Positions 8,963 through 16,510 of a stretch of 64,000 nucleotides of DNA are shown here, one piece after another. A model generated the notes under the pieces. The model did no database searches. It was not told the origin of the DNA and worked only from the letters and a program-made list of their open reading frames with translations. Origin of the DNA: an uncultured Clostridia bacterium. Lineage in GTDB: Bacteria; Bacillota; Clostridia; Lachnospirales; CAG-274. Both the position numbers and the translations under genes were made by a program. Within the stretch, counting starts at the first letter, position 1. Each line of letters starts with the position of its first letter. The stretch lies in contig CAJTVH010000005.1 of assembly GCA_910579745.1 (NCBI GenBank), positions 1 through 64,000 of the forward strand. The letters are read 5' to 3'.

Positions 8963-9943
8963 ATGAAATATAAAATTTTAGAATTATTAAAAGCAAGCGA
9001 TAATTTTGTTTCAGGAGAGGAAATAGGAAAAATTTTCAATATCTCCAGAAGCGCCGTTTGGAAAAATATACTAAAACTTAAAGAACTTGGCTATGATATA
9101 ACCTCCGTAACAAAAAAAGGTTACTTTCTAAACGGCTCTTCCAATGTTTTAAATGATTATGAGATAAGAACCTCTCTCACGACAAAAATTTTCGGTAAAA
9201 ATTTTTTATGTTTAAAAGAGACAGACTCTACAAACGAGGAAGCCAAACGTCAGGCTCAAAACAACATTCCCGATGGCTTTCTTATAACGTCTGAAAATCA
9301 GACGAAAGGAAAAGGCAGGCTCGGAAACAGCTGGAGTCACTCAGGAAATTCAGCTCTCGCCTTTTCCATTGTTTTAAAACCACCTTTAATTCCCGCTGAT
9401 ATAACTCCTTTAACGTTAATAACAGGGTTATCAGTATGCGAGGCTTTCAGAAAAATCGGCATACCCGCTTATGTAAAATGGCCTAACGATATAATAATAA
9501 ATAATAAAAAAGCTGTTGGGATTTTGACCGAGATAAGCTGTGAGATAGAAAAAATAAGCTATGTCGTAATAGGAATAGGAGTAAATATAAACCAACCGTC
9601 TTTTGACGGCGAGCTTAAAGAAAAAGCTACATCTCTTTTTATAGAAACAGGCGAAATTTTTAAAAGGACTAAAATTTTAAACGCCATATTAAATGAGTTC
9701 GAGGGAAATTACTATAAATTTATAAGGACAAGCGATTTTACAGAGTTTATCGAAAAATATGAAAGCTTTTGCCTTAATATCGGAAAAACCGTAAAAGCCG
9801 TCTCAAAAGTAAGAAATATTTCGGGAATAGCTGTCGGAATATCAAAAAAAGGCGAGCTCATTGTGAAAAATGAGGAAACTAGCTCTCTTTCTTTTGTTTC
9901 CGGAGAATTTTCCGTAAGGCTTCAGGATGGGAAATATATATAA
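8963..9943 (+). CDS. birA: Biotin ligase / biotin operon repressor BirA
   Basis: Bifunctional biotin protein ligase: it makes biotinyl-AMP, transfers biotin to carboxylase subunits, and can repress biotin genes through its winged helix. The 326 residues begin with an HTH (ILELLKASDNFVSGEEIG...FNISRSAVWKNI), then the catalytic domain with KGKGRLGNSWSHSG (biotinyl-AMP loop; many homologues have GRGRxGR), KWPNDIIINNKKAVGILTE and a C-terminal SH3-like domain. The start at 8963 has AAAGGAAAC eight bases upstream; the ORF could extend to 8939 but that lacks support. The N-terminal HTH implies a group II, regulatory BirA. Confidence 0.94.
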   Translation: MKYKILELLKASDNFVSGEEIGKIFNISRSAVWKNILKLKELGYDITSVTKKGYFLNGSSNVLNDYEIRTSLTTKIFGKNFLCLKETDSTNEEAKRQAQNNIPDGFLITSENQTKGKGRLGNSWSHSGNSALAFSIVLKPPLIPADITPLTLITGLSVCEAFRKIGIPAYVKWPNDIIINNKKAVGILTEISCEIEKISYVVIGIGVNINQPSFDGELKEKATSLFIETGEIFKRTKILNAILNEFEGNYYKFIRTSDFTEFIEKYESFCLNIGKTVKAVSKVRNISGIAVGISKKGELIVKNEETSSLSFVSGEFSVRLQDGKYI

Positions 9944-10076
9944 CAAAATTTCCGAAAATTTTAAAGCCTCCATATCCACGTTTTCGCCAAAAGTCAGCAC
10001 AAAAAAATAATTACTTGCCTTTAAATTGAGACACACTCAAAAATAAACTCTCACAATTAAAGAAGGAAATCAGTTT

Positions 10077-10394
10077 ATGAAAAAAATTGTATTAAGCGCG
10101 GCGTCATGCTATAACAAAAAATATTATATAAATCCAAATATGGAAAAAAATCTTCCCTCCCAAATAAAAGACGAAATAAAAGCCCTTGTCGCGTCAATGG
10201 CTGAAAAGCTTCACTGTATATTCACCCTTGGGTTTTACGAAAATGGGAACATATATATTGAAACGTCAAGCGTGGAAAATGATTTTGACTTTGACGAGAT
10301 AGGCGCTAAACTAGAAACCGAAAAAATAAAGAAAGAAAAAGCGGAGCTTTTAAATTCCCTTAACTTATGGTTTAAAGTAACTCGTAATAAATAG
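10077..10394 (+). CDS. DUF6145-like small protein
   Basis: A 105-residue acidic protein beginning MKKIVLSAASCYNKKYYINP. It resembles the small DUF6145-type proteins that clostridia encode just before dusB; function is unknown. Key blocks are KYYINPNMEKNLPSQIKDEIK, the FTLGFYENGNIYIE strand and a DFDEIGAKLE segment. GAAGGAAAT precedes the ATG. The spacing to dusB is short, so co-expression is likely. Confidence 0.7.
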   Translation: MKKIVLSAASCYNKKYYINPNMEKNLPSQIKDEIKALVASMAEKLHCIFTLGFYENGNIYIETSSVENDFDFDEIGAKLETEKIKKEKAELLNSLNLWFKVTRNK

Positions 10395-10423
10395 TTTCTT
10401 TGACGAAAGTGAGAATACCTAAA

Positions 10424-11383
10424 ATGAATATAGGAAATTTAACCCTTAAAAACAATATATTCTTAGCGCCTATGGCTGGCGTAACCGATATTGTATTCAG
10501 AATAATATGTAAAGAGTACGGCTGCGGTCTCGTCTACTCTGAAATGGTAAGCGCCAAGGGGATTTCACATAACAATAAAAATACAAAAGAGATGCTTGAA
10601 ATATCAGAAAAAGAAAGGCCCTGCGCCATACAGCTTTTTGGAAGCGACCCTAAAATTCTGGCGGACACGGCGAAAGAAGTTGAGAAAAACGCCGATATAA
10701 TCGATATAAATATGGGATGTCCCGCCCCGAAAATAGTAAAAAATAACGAGGGGTCGGCTCTTATGAAAAATCCCGAGCTCATAGGAAAAATTATAAAAAG
10801 CGTTTCCTCCGCGGTTGAAAAACCCGTAACCGTGAAATTCAGAAAAGGTTTTGACGATACTTGTATAAACGCCCCAGAAATCGCCGAAATAGCGGAGAAA
10901 AACGGAGCGGCCGCTATAGCCGTTCACGGACGGACAAGAGAACAGTATTACAGCGGCGAAGCCGATTGGGATATAATAAAAGAAGTAAAAAAGCGAGTCC
11001 GTATCCCCGTTATAGGAAACGGTGACGTTGACAGCCCTGAAAAGGCCAAAGCCCTCTTCGACCACACTGGCTGCGACGCTATAATGATCGGCAGAGGAGC
11101 CGAGGGAAATCCCTGGATTTTCAAACGCGCGGTTCATTATATAAATACGGGTGAAATCCTTCCCGAACCGACAATCAGCGAAAAACTCACTCTCGCTTTA
11201 AATCATCTCGATATGCTCGTGAAATATAAGGGGGAATATATAGGAGTTCGTGAAATGAGGAGGCATTTGGGAAAATATATAAAAGGCATGCCCCACTGCG
11301 CCGAGGCTCGTTTTCACATAAATAAAGCTAAAACCCAAAAGGAGATATCTGACTTTGTGGAGACTCTTCTTTTAAAAAACTAA
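10424..11383 (+). CDS. dusB: tRNA-dihydrouridine synthase (DusB type)
   Basis: FMN enzyme that reduces uridine to dihydrouridine in tRNA D-loops. Family marks are FLAPMAGVTDIVFR near residue 12, the EMVSAKG block, CAIQLFGSDP, DINMGCPAPKIVKNNEGSA containing the catalytic Cys, VAVHGRTREQYYSG and GNGDVDSPEKA followed by the phosphate-binding MIGRGAEGNPW. The frame extends to a TTG at 10400, six bases after the previous stop. I choose the ATG at 10424 because it gives the family N-terminus and has a weak GTGAG site upstream; neither start has a strong ribosome-binding site, which suggests coupling to the upstream gene. Confidence 0.93.
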   Translation: MNIGNLTLKNNIFLAPMAGVTDIVFRIICKEYGCGLVYSEMVSAKGISHNNKNTKEMLEISEKERPCAIQLFGSDPKILADTAKEVEKNADIIDINMGCPAPKIVKNNEGSALMKNPELIGKIIKSVSSAVEKPVTVKFRKGFDDTCINAPEIAEIAEKNGAAAIAVHGRTREQYYSGEADWDIIKEVKKRVRIPVIGNGDVDSPEKAKALFDHTGCDAIMIGRGAEGNPWIFKRAVHYINTGEILPEPTISEKLTLALNHLDMLVKYKGEYIGVREMRRHLGKYIKGMPHCAEARFHINKAKTQKEISDFVETLLLKN

Positions 11384-11535
11384 ACTCATATTTATAACGA
11401 CTCTCAAAATTTTTAATATGAAACAATAAAAAGTTTTTTTAATATATCATATTTTTGTAATTTCAAGAATAAGTCTAATCATAACCGGCGGCGGTCTTTT
11501 TCCCCGTCGGTTAAACAGCGTCAGGAGGATTAATA

Positions 11536-12345
11536 ATGATAAAAAAAATAAATCTCTGGGATGGAGAAATCCCTTTTTTCAATGAGGAATACAACACGGT
11601 AGAAAATTTAAACGCTCCCGTAATAACAGCGTATACAATAGATGATGAAAAACCTCATCCCTGCGTAGTCATTGTCCCAGGCGGAGGATATACTCACAGG
11701 GCGGAACACGAGGGAGAGCCTATAGCGAAATGGCTTAATGAGAGAGGAATAAGCGCTTTTGTCGTAAATTATCGGGTTGAGCCTTATTCATATCCCGCTC
11801 CCGTCGTTGACGTAAAAAGAGCGCTGAAATATGTAAGGTTTTATTCTGATAAATTTAATATAAATCCTGATAAAATAGGAATTATGGGATTTTCGGCTGG
11901 CGCTCACGCGGCGTGTTTGGCGACAGAATATTTTGATGAGGAGGAGTTTCCCCCTATAGACGAGATAGATAAAACTTCGGCTAAACCAGCCGCATGTATA
12001 CTGTGTTACCCCGTTATCACAATGAGCGACGAGTTTTGCCACCAAGGCTCAAAAGAGAGAATAGCCTGCGAAAACTCCGCCCTTTATGAAAAGCTGTCCT
12101 GTGAAAAACACGTGCGGGATGATATGCCCCCCGTCTTTATATGGCATACTTTCGAGGATAAAAGCGTTCCCGTAAGAAATTCCCTTGAGATGGCTCTTGC
12201 GTTAAATAATAAGGGGATTCCCTTCGAGCTCCACATCTACCCAAAAGGGAGACATGGCTTAGGTATTGTAAAATGCGCGGACGTCGAGGGAACAAACAAA
12301 TGGACTGAGAGTTTTGAGAATTGGCTTGAAAGAACGTTAATGTAA
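11536..12345 (+). CDS. Alpha/beta hydrolase, acetyl-esterase type
   Basis: A 269-residue serine hydrolase of the BD-FAE/acetyl-xylan-esterase-like group. VVIVPGGGYTHRAEHEGE near residue 46 forms the oxyanion region, the nucleophile Ser lies in GIMGFSAGAHAA near residue 118, the Asp is in FEDKSVPVRNS near residue 214 and the His in KGRHGLG near residue 243, so the triad is complete. No signal peptide, so it acts in the cytoplasm, possibly on imported acetylated oligosaccharides. CAGGAGGATTAAT precedes the ATG. It stands alone between dusB and the sigma-like gene. Confidence 0.9.
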   Translation: MIKKINLWDGEIPFFNEEYNTVENLNAPVITAYTIDDEKPHPCVVIVPGGGYTHRAEHEGEPIAKWLNERGISAFVVNYRVEPYSYPAPVVDVKRALKYVRFYSDKFNINPDKIGIMGFSAGAHAACLATEYFDEEEFPPIDEIDKTSAKPAACILCYPVITMSDEFCHQGSKERIACENSALYEKLSCEKHVRDDMPPVFIWHTFEDKSVPVRNSLEMALALNNKGIPFELHIYPKGRHGLGIVKCADVEGTNKWTESFENWLERTLM

Positions 12346-12362
12346 AATAAAAAGTTTAAACG

Positions 12363-12908
12363 CTAATTTCTATAATAACTATACAACTTTTTCTTTATTT
12401 TATTTATAGTCTTATTAATAGCTTGCCTTGAAACATTATATTGTTCAGCGATTTCAGCGTCAGTAAATCGCTCAATAAATTTTAATACGCATATTTTAAA
12501 TTCTTTCTCATTTAAAATTTTGCCTATGTCAGTTTTAAAAAGCTCGTCCTCAAAAAAACTTAAATTTTCTTTATAAGATACTTTTTCAATAAAAAATTCA
12601 TAGCTTTCGTATAAAATATTTTTATAGCTATAATTTTCTATTCTTTTTGATAAGGCAATATACCCAAAATATATTGCCTTTTTTATATATGAAAGTATGT
12701 ACACGTCAGATAAAATAAATTTGCCGCTATTTAATGGTATTTTTAATATACACTCAATAAAACATAACTGTAAGTCATTATAAGAATCCTCATAATTAAG
12801 TTTCCTCGCGTATTTTTTTATTAGCGGAAAAAATTTTTCACATAATTCTTCTACACTTTTGGCGTCATTCATTTGTCTGTTTTTAATTAAAGTAAATAAT
12901 TCACTCAC
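12363..12908 (-). CDS. Sigma-70-like regulator with region 4 HTH
   Basis: A ~181-residue protein that resembles the small alternative sigma factors of clostridia (UviA/BotR/TcdR-like or element-borne sigma factors). The N-terminal half has a region-2-like segment, CEKFFPLIKKYARKLNYEDSY followed by NDLQLCFIECILKIP; the C-terminus has a region-4 helix-turn-helix, with NEKEFKICVLKFIERFTD then AEIAEQYNVSRQAINKTIN. The frame also has a TTG at 12926, but GTG at 12908 has AGAGG seven bases before it. It lies 310 bases from the divergent SLH gene. Targets are unknown; control of the neighbouring surface genes is only a guess. Confidence 0.7.
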   Translation of the reverse strand: MSELFTLIKNRQMNDAKSVEELCEKFFPLIKKYARKLNYEDSYNDLQLCFIECILKIPLNSGKFILSDVYILSYIKKAIYFGYIALSKRIENYSYKNILYESYEFFIEKVSYKENLSFFEDELFKTDIGKILNEKEFKICVLKFIERFTDAEIAEQYNVSRQAINKTINKIKKKLYSYYRN

Positions 12909-13132
12909 AAGATTTCCTCTTTTCAACAGAAAAATTCAATTAGTCTGTAAAGATGAAAATCTAATAAAATAGCAACCAATTTTCAAAAAAATATTTACGA
13001 TTTTTTTACAAAAAACAGCTCATATTTTGTATAATTTGTGTATTAAATAAACTTTTATACAATATGCCTCTAATATTCATTTTATGTATCATAAATAATT
13101 GTACTAAATATTATAATACTATAAATATTTTA

Positions 13133-13161
13133 TTGACATTATTATGATACTAATTTATACT
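13133..13161 (+). promoter_or_regulatory. Promoter of SLH gene A
   Basis: Perfect TTGACA at 13133-13138, 17 bases, TATACT at 13156-13161. The same promoter is preserved in unit B. Confidence 0.75.
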
Positions 13162-13217
13162 AAAAGCATATTCTCATATTTATAAACAATAATAAAATCT
13201 GTAAAGGAGCATATCTT

Positions 13218-13880
13218 ATGAAAAAAATTTTAATATGTTTAATAATATTGGCATGTTTTTTACAGCAGTCACTAGCATTTGCCGAAAAAATAAATCTCAA
13301 AACAGCATTAGAAATTGCTCGGAATACAACTTATGAAGAAGAATATATCTCGAGACTAAATTTTATCGCTGAACTTCTTAACTCTGATAGAACAAACGTT
13401 TCTTTCAGTGAGACTTGGCTGAGCTCTTATTTTGAGGATACTCCCTCAATGGCCCCCGGTGAAGATTTTTACAAAGGTAACGACGACATCGAACAGCTTA
13501 GAAGTAACTTTCATACACTCAACAAAGCAAAGAAAATAGGAATAATAAATGGTTACACTGACGGTACTTTTAAACCTTTTGAACCTATAACAAGAGAAGA
13601 CATGTATTTAATCATGTACCAATATTTAACAAGCGGTATAATGAAAGTCAAAGATGGAAAGGAAATAAAAGAACCTAATTTACAAATTTTAGACAAATAT
13701 AAAGACAAAGATAAAGTATCTCCATGGACTGCTGAAGCTATTTCTGCTTTTATTGATATGAATGTTTATAAAACTTATGATGATGATATGCTTAAACCAA
13801 AGGAATACGTCAACCCTATTGAAGCTTTAGTAGTTATTGATGATTTTTATAAAAATTATTTTGAGGAATATATTTTTTAA
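13218..13880 (+). CDS. Secreted SLH-domain protein, copy A
   Basis: A 220-residue exported protein. A signal peptide covers about residues 1-22 (MKKILICLIILACFLQQSLAF, cut after AFA). The rest is built from S-layer homology motifs: a partial one at about 40-70, a clear one with AKKIGIINGYTDGTFKP and ITREDMYLIMYQYL at about 105-145, and a third with TAEAISAFIDMNVYK and NPIEALVVIDDFY at about 170-215. SLH motifs bind secondary cell-wall polymers. There is no other domain, so it is a small wall-bound SLH protein of unknown role. TAAAGGAGCAT precedes the ATG. It has a tandem paralogue 0.5 kb downstream. Confidence 0.85.
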   Translation: MKKILICLIILACFLQQSLAFAEKINLKTALEIARNTTYEEEYISRLNFIAELLNSDRTNVSFSETWLSSYFEDTPSMAPGEDFYKGNDDIEQLRSNFHTLNKAKKIGIINGYTDGTFKPFEPITREDMYLIMYQYLTSGIMKVKDGKEIKEPNLQILDKYKDKDKVSPWTAEAISAFIDMNVYKTYDDDMLKPKEYVNPIEALVVIDDFYKNYFEEYIF

Positions 13881-13907
13881 GAAATATATAATAAGTTAAA
13901 TAAATTA

Positions 13908-13960
13908 AAAGAGCCGCTGATTTATTTTTGTTTCATTAAATCAGCGACTCCTTTAATTTT
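13908..13960 (+). terminator. Terminator of SLH gene A
   Basis: GAGCCGCTGATTTA pairs with TAAATCAGCGACTC (one C/A mismatch) and is followed by CTTTAATTTTT. The A-rich left side could let it act in both directions. Confidence 0.75.
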
Positions 13961-14028
13961 TGTATAAGCTTATAAAAAAAATTATTTCTTTGGTTTACAA
14001 AATTAATTGATATTCATTTATATTAAAC

Positions 14029-14040
14029 ATAACCGGTTAT
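14029..14040. promoter_or_regulatory. Perfect 12-bp palindrome, possible operator (copy A)
   Basis: ATAACCGGTTAT, 34 bases before the truncated transglutaminase start. The identical palindrome sits at the same place before the intact gene (15184-15195). The GC-rich core stands out in an AT-rich region, which fits a protein-binding site. This is inference from symmetry and conservation only. Confidence 0.4.
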
Positions 14041-14073
14041 AAAAAATAAAAAAATAATTGGAGGTTGATTAAA

Positions 14074-14127
14074 ATGAAATCAAAAATTGTAAACTTATTA
14101 ATAGTAGCCACTTTATCTGTCAGATAA
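14074..14127 (+). pseudogene. Truncated 5' fragment of the transglutaminase-dockerin gene
   Basis: The ribosome-binding site and first ~16 codons match the gene at 15229 (MKSKIVNLLIV) and then run abruptly into the upstream region of the SLH gene; the chimeric frame stops after 17 residues. It marks the junction of the tandem duplication at the TCTGT sequence at 14116. Confidence 0.9.
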
Positions 14128-14301
14128 AAATCTAATAAAATAGCAACCAATTTTCAAAAAAATACTTACAGTCTTTTACAAAAACAGCTCATATTTTGTA
14201 TAACTTGTGTATTAAATAAACTTTTATACAATATGCCTCTAATATTCATTTTATGTATCATAAATAATTGTACTAAATATTATAATACTGTAAATATTTA
14301 A

Positions 14302-14330
14302 TTGACATTATTATAATACTAATTTATACT
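14302..14330 (+). promoter_or_regulatory. Promoter of SLH gene B
   Basis: TTGACA at 14302-14307, 17 bases, TATACT at 14325-14330, matching the unit A promoter. Confidence 0.75.
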
Positions 14331-14384
14331 AAAAGCATATTCTTTATATTTATAAACAATAAAATCTGTAAAGGAGTATATATT

Positions 14385-15056
14385 ATGAAAAAAATTTTAA
14401 TATGCTTAACAGCTTTAACATGTTTACAACCATTACCTATATTTGCGGAAGAAGAGGATAAAAAACCTGAACTTATAGAAGAAGTCATTCATAGCCCAAC
14501 TTATAATAGTGAATATATTACAAGATTGGATTTTATAGATGAGCTTTTTAAACAAGAGAGAATAAATTGTCTCGAATCTACCTTATATTTTCCTGAGAGC
14601 TTTAATGATATAACTTTTGAATACTTTTTAAGACCTGATAATTATGTTGATAATTATCAGTTTAAATTAAACCATACCCATAAACTTAATATGTTAAAAA
14701 TAGCAAAAAAAGCCGGAATAGTAACCGGTTACCCTGACGGAACATTTCGACCTGACTCCCCTTTAACAAGGGAAGATATGTACTTAACTATATATCGCTA
14801 TTTAACAAGTGGAAAAATAAAAATTAAAGACGGACAAGAAATAAAAAAACCTAGTTTAAAAATTTTAGACAAATATAAGGATAAAAATGAATTGTCCTCA
14901 TGGGCGGAAAATGGTATAGCTGTGCTTCTTGAGATGGGAATATATAAAGTCTATAATGACAATGTTCTGAAACCAAAAGAATATATTACATCAATTGAAG
15001 CTTTAGTAATTATTGATGATTTTTATAAAAATTATTTTGAAAAATATATAAGTTAA
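14385..15056 (+). CDS. Secreted SLH-domain protein, copy B
   Basis: A 223-residue paralogue of the preceding SLH protein. It has a signal peptide (MKKILICLTALTCLQPLPIFA), a divergent segment of about 80 residues, then SLH motifs with AKKAGIVTGYPDGTFRP and LTREDMYLTIYRYLTSG, and a last one ending SIEALVIIDDFYKNYF. The second half tracks copy A closely, while residues ~25-95 differ strongly and contain a small length change. AAAGGAGTATAT precedes the ATG. It is expected to be displayed on wall polymer like copy A; the variable front part may carry whatever specific role the pair has. Confidence 0.85.
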   Translation: MKKILICLTALTCLQPLPIFAEEEDKKPELIEEVIHSPTYNSEYITRLDFIDELFKQERINCLESTLYFPESFNDITFEYFLRPDNYVDNYQFKLNHTHKLNMLKIAKKAGIVTGYPDGTFRPDSPLTREDMYLTIYRYLTSGKIKIKDGQEIKKPSLKILDKYKDKNELSSWAENGIAVLLEMGIYKVYNDNVLKPKEYITSIEALVIIDDFYKNYFEKYIS

Positions 15057-15064
15057 ATAAATTG

Positions 15065-15118
15065 AAGGAACCGCTGATTTATTTTTGTTTCATTAAATCA
15101 GTGGTTCCTTTAATTTTT
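15065..15118 (+). terminator. Terminator of SLH gene B
   Basis: GGAACCGCTGATTTA pairs with TAAATCAGTGGTTCC (one G-U pair) and is followed by TTTAATTTTT. The outer stem differs from copy A on both sides, so pairing is kept despite base changes. Confidence 0.75.
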
Positions 15119-15183
15119 ATATAAATTTATAAAAAAATTATTTTTTAGTTTACAAAATTAATTGATATTCATTTTTATTAAAC

Positions 15184-15195
15184 ATAACCGGTTAT
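15184..15195. promoter_or_regulatory. Perfect 12-bp palindrome, possible operator (copy B)
   Basis: ATAACCGGTTAT, 34 bases before the ATG of the transglutaminase-dockerin gene, conserved with the site at 14029-14040. Confidence 0.4.
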
Positions 15196-15228
15196 AAAAA
15201 ATAAAAAAATAATTGGAGGTTGATTAAA

Positions 15229-16455
15229 ATGAAATCAAAAATTGTAAACTTATTAATAGTAGCAGCTTTATCTGTCAGCAGCACTGTACCCGCTTTTGCC
15301 AATGTTTTAGCGAAATCGGAAAATACTGTAAATAAAACCGAAATAACAGCCAAAAACAACAGTGACAATAATAAAATAACCACTGAAACTATCCATGTTA
15401 ATATTAACGAACTGTTTGCTCTCTCTAATTCACAAGCCAGCTTATTTTCCGCTTCAACTAAATTTAAAAACAGTTATTCAAAATATAGAGACCTTCTTGA
15501 TGCTCCCCAAAAGGAAATCTATGATTTTCTAACAAATAATTTCCAAACCGCTAATACTAATTCACACACTCTAACTTTTAAAAATCAACTAAGCAAAAGT
15601 GAAGCTACCGCGGCTTTTAAACAAACCGCAGCAGCTTTCTATCTTGATAATCCATTAATGTACTGGTGTGATGATTTTAAAGGAGAGTTCATATATCAAG
15701 ACAGAATTGCTCAGTCAGTAACAATAACTGTACAATCTAAATACTATTATAATTATGATCTTCAAAACACAAAAATGTCTAAAATTATGAATAAAGTAAA
15801 CAGTATAATAAGCTCAATGAACAAAGAAAAGTTTGATAATGACCTTGATAAATTCACCTATTTACACGATACTTTAATGAACAATACAACCTATGATACA
15901 CCAGCGGCAACAGATAAAGAAAATCATTTAGATTCTCATAACCCTTATGGCGCGCTTGTCCTCGGTAAAAGCGTTTGCGAGGGAAATACTCTCGCTTTGA
16001 CTCTTTTATGTCACGAAGCAGACATTGATTGCCTATCTGTTATAGGAGGTAAAAACAAAGAATCTCATGCTTGGAACTACGTAAAATTAGACGGTAAATG
16101 GAGATTTGTTGATCCTACTTACAGCAATAGAAAAGGAGTAGATTATAAATATTGTTATTTTTTAAGAAATATGCCTTCATCATATCTTGATTCCGTACCT
16201 CTCGCACTTCCAACCCTTGATAATTCTTACTTTATAAATTTCGGAGATGTTGACAGAGACGGTATTTTCACAATGAATGACGCTTCATTGGCACTCCAAA
16301 AAATATATTCAAATTCTCTTAGCGGTGCTGATAAAGTAATAATTGATGTTAACGGTTCAGGTACTTGTGACGATACAGACGTAAATTTAATTAAAAACAA
16401 AGTATTAAATGGTACTGAATTTTCTATTTATCAAAAGTTAAACAACTATAAATAA
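15229..16455 (+). CDS. Secreted transglutaminase-like protein with C-terminal dockerin
   Basis: A 408-residue exported protein. Residues 1-24 form a signal peptide ending PAFA. The core is a transglutaminase/protease-like fold with the triad Cys250 (GKSVCEGNT), His280 (ESHAWNY) and Asp295 (FVDPTY), all present. From about residue 338 a type I dockerin follows: a first calcium loop DVDRDGIFTMND and a second DVNGSGTCDDTD, each with a following helix. Dockerins bind cohesin modules on scaffold proteins, so this enzyme may be attached to a surface complex. A TTG at 15220 is in frame, but GGAGG fits the ATG at 15229. The 5' end is duplicated upstream as a fragment. Whether it cuts or cross-links proteins is not known. 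Confidence 0.9.
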   Translation: MKSKIVNLLIVAALSVSSTVPAFANVLAKSENTVNKTEITAKNNSDNNKITTETIHVNINELFALSNSQASLFSASTKFKNSYSKYRDLLDAPQKEIYDFLTNNFQTANTNSHTLTFKNQLSKSEATAAFKQTAAAFYLDNPLMYWCDDFKGEFIYQDRIAQSVTITVQSKYYYNYDLQNTKMSKIMNKVNSIISSMNKEKFDNDLDKFTYLHDTLMNNTTYDTPAATDKENHLDSHNPYGALVLGKSVCEGNTLALTLLCHEADIDCLSVIGGKNKESHAWNYVKLDGKWRFVDPTYSNRKGVDYKYCYFLRNMPSSYLDSVPLALPTLDNSYFINFGDVDRDGIFTMNDASLALQKIYSNSLSGADKVIIDVNGSGTCDDTDVNLIKNKVLNGTEFSIYQKLNNYK

Positions 16456-16503
16456 AAAAAACACAGCCCTCTCCAAATTATCCTCTGTTGGAGGGGGCTG
16501 TTC
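16456..16503 (-). terminator. Terminator of map (convergent region)
   Basis: CAGCCCTCTCCAA pairs with TTGGAGGGGGCTG across a loop. On the minus strand the stem is followed by a run of eight T, so it serves map; it lies in the convergent gap with the transglutaminase gene. Confidence 0.8.
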
Positions 16504-16510
16504 AAATTCT

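Larger units (their letters stand above)
12944..14115 (+). repeat. Tandem duplication unit A (SLH gene plus 5' end of transglutaminase gene)
   Basis: First copy of a direct tandem repeat of about 1.17 kb. It begins at a TCTGT at 12944 and ends where unit B begins at 14116. It contains the promoter, SLH gene, terminator and the first codons of the transglutaminase gene. Unit B repeats the same order. The upstream 250 bases and the downstream ~190 bases match closely between units, while the coding parts have drifted. Confidence 0.9.
14116..15270 (+). repeat. Tandem duplication unit B
   Basis: Second copy of the direct repeat, about 1.155 kb. It runs from TCTGT at 14116 to just before TCTGT at 15271. 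The three TCTGT positions (12944, 14116, 15271) mark the left end, the chimeric junction and the right end, as expected for duplication by recombination at a very short shared sequence. Confidence 0.9.

Noticed and set aside
10604..11137. A 177-residue ORF antisense to dusB
   Set aside because: It lies wholly within dusB on the other strand. dusB has all family motifs, and the antisense product is compositionally odd with no known domain.
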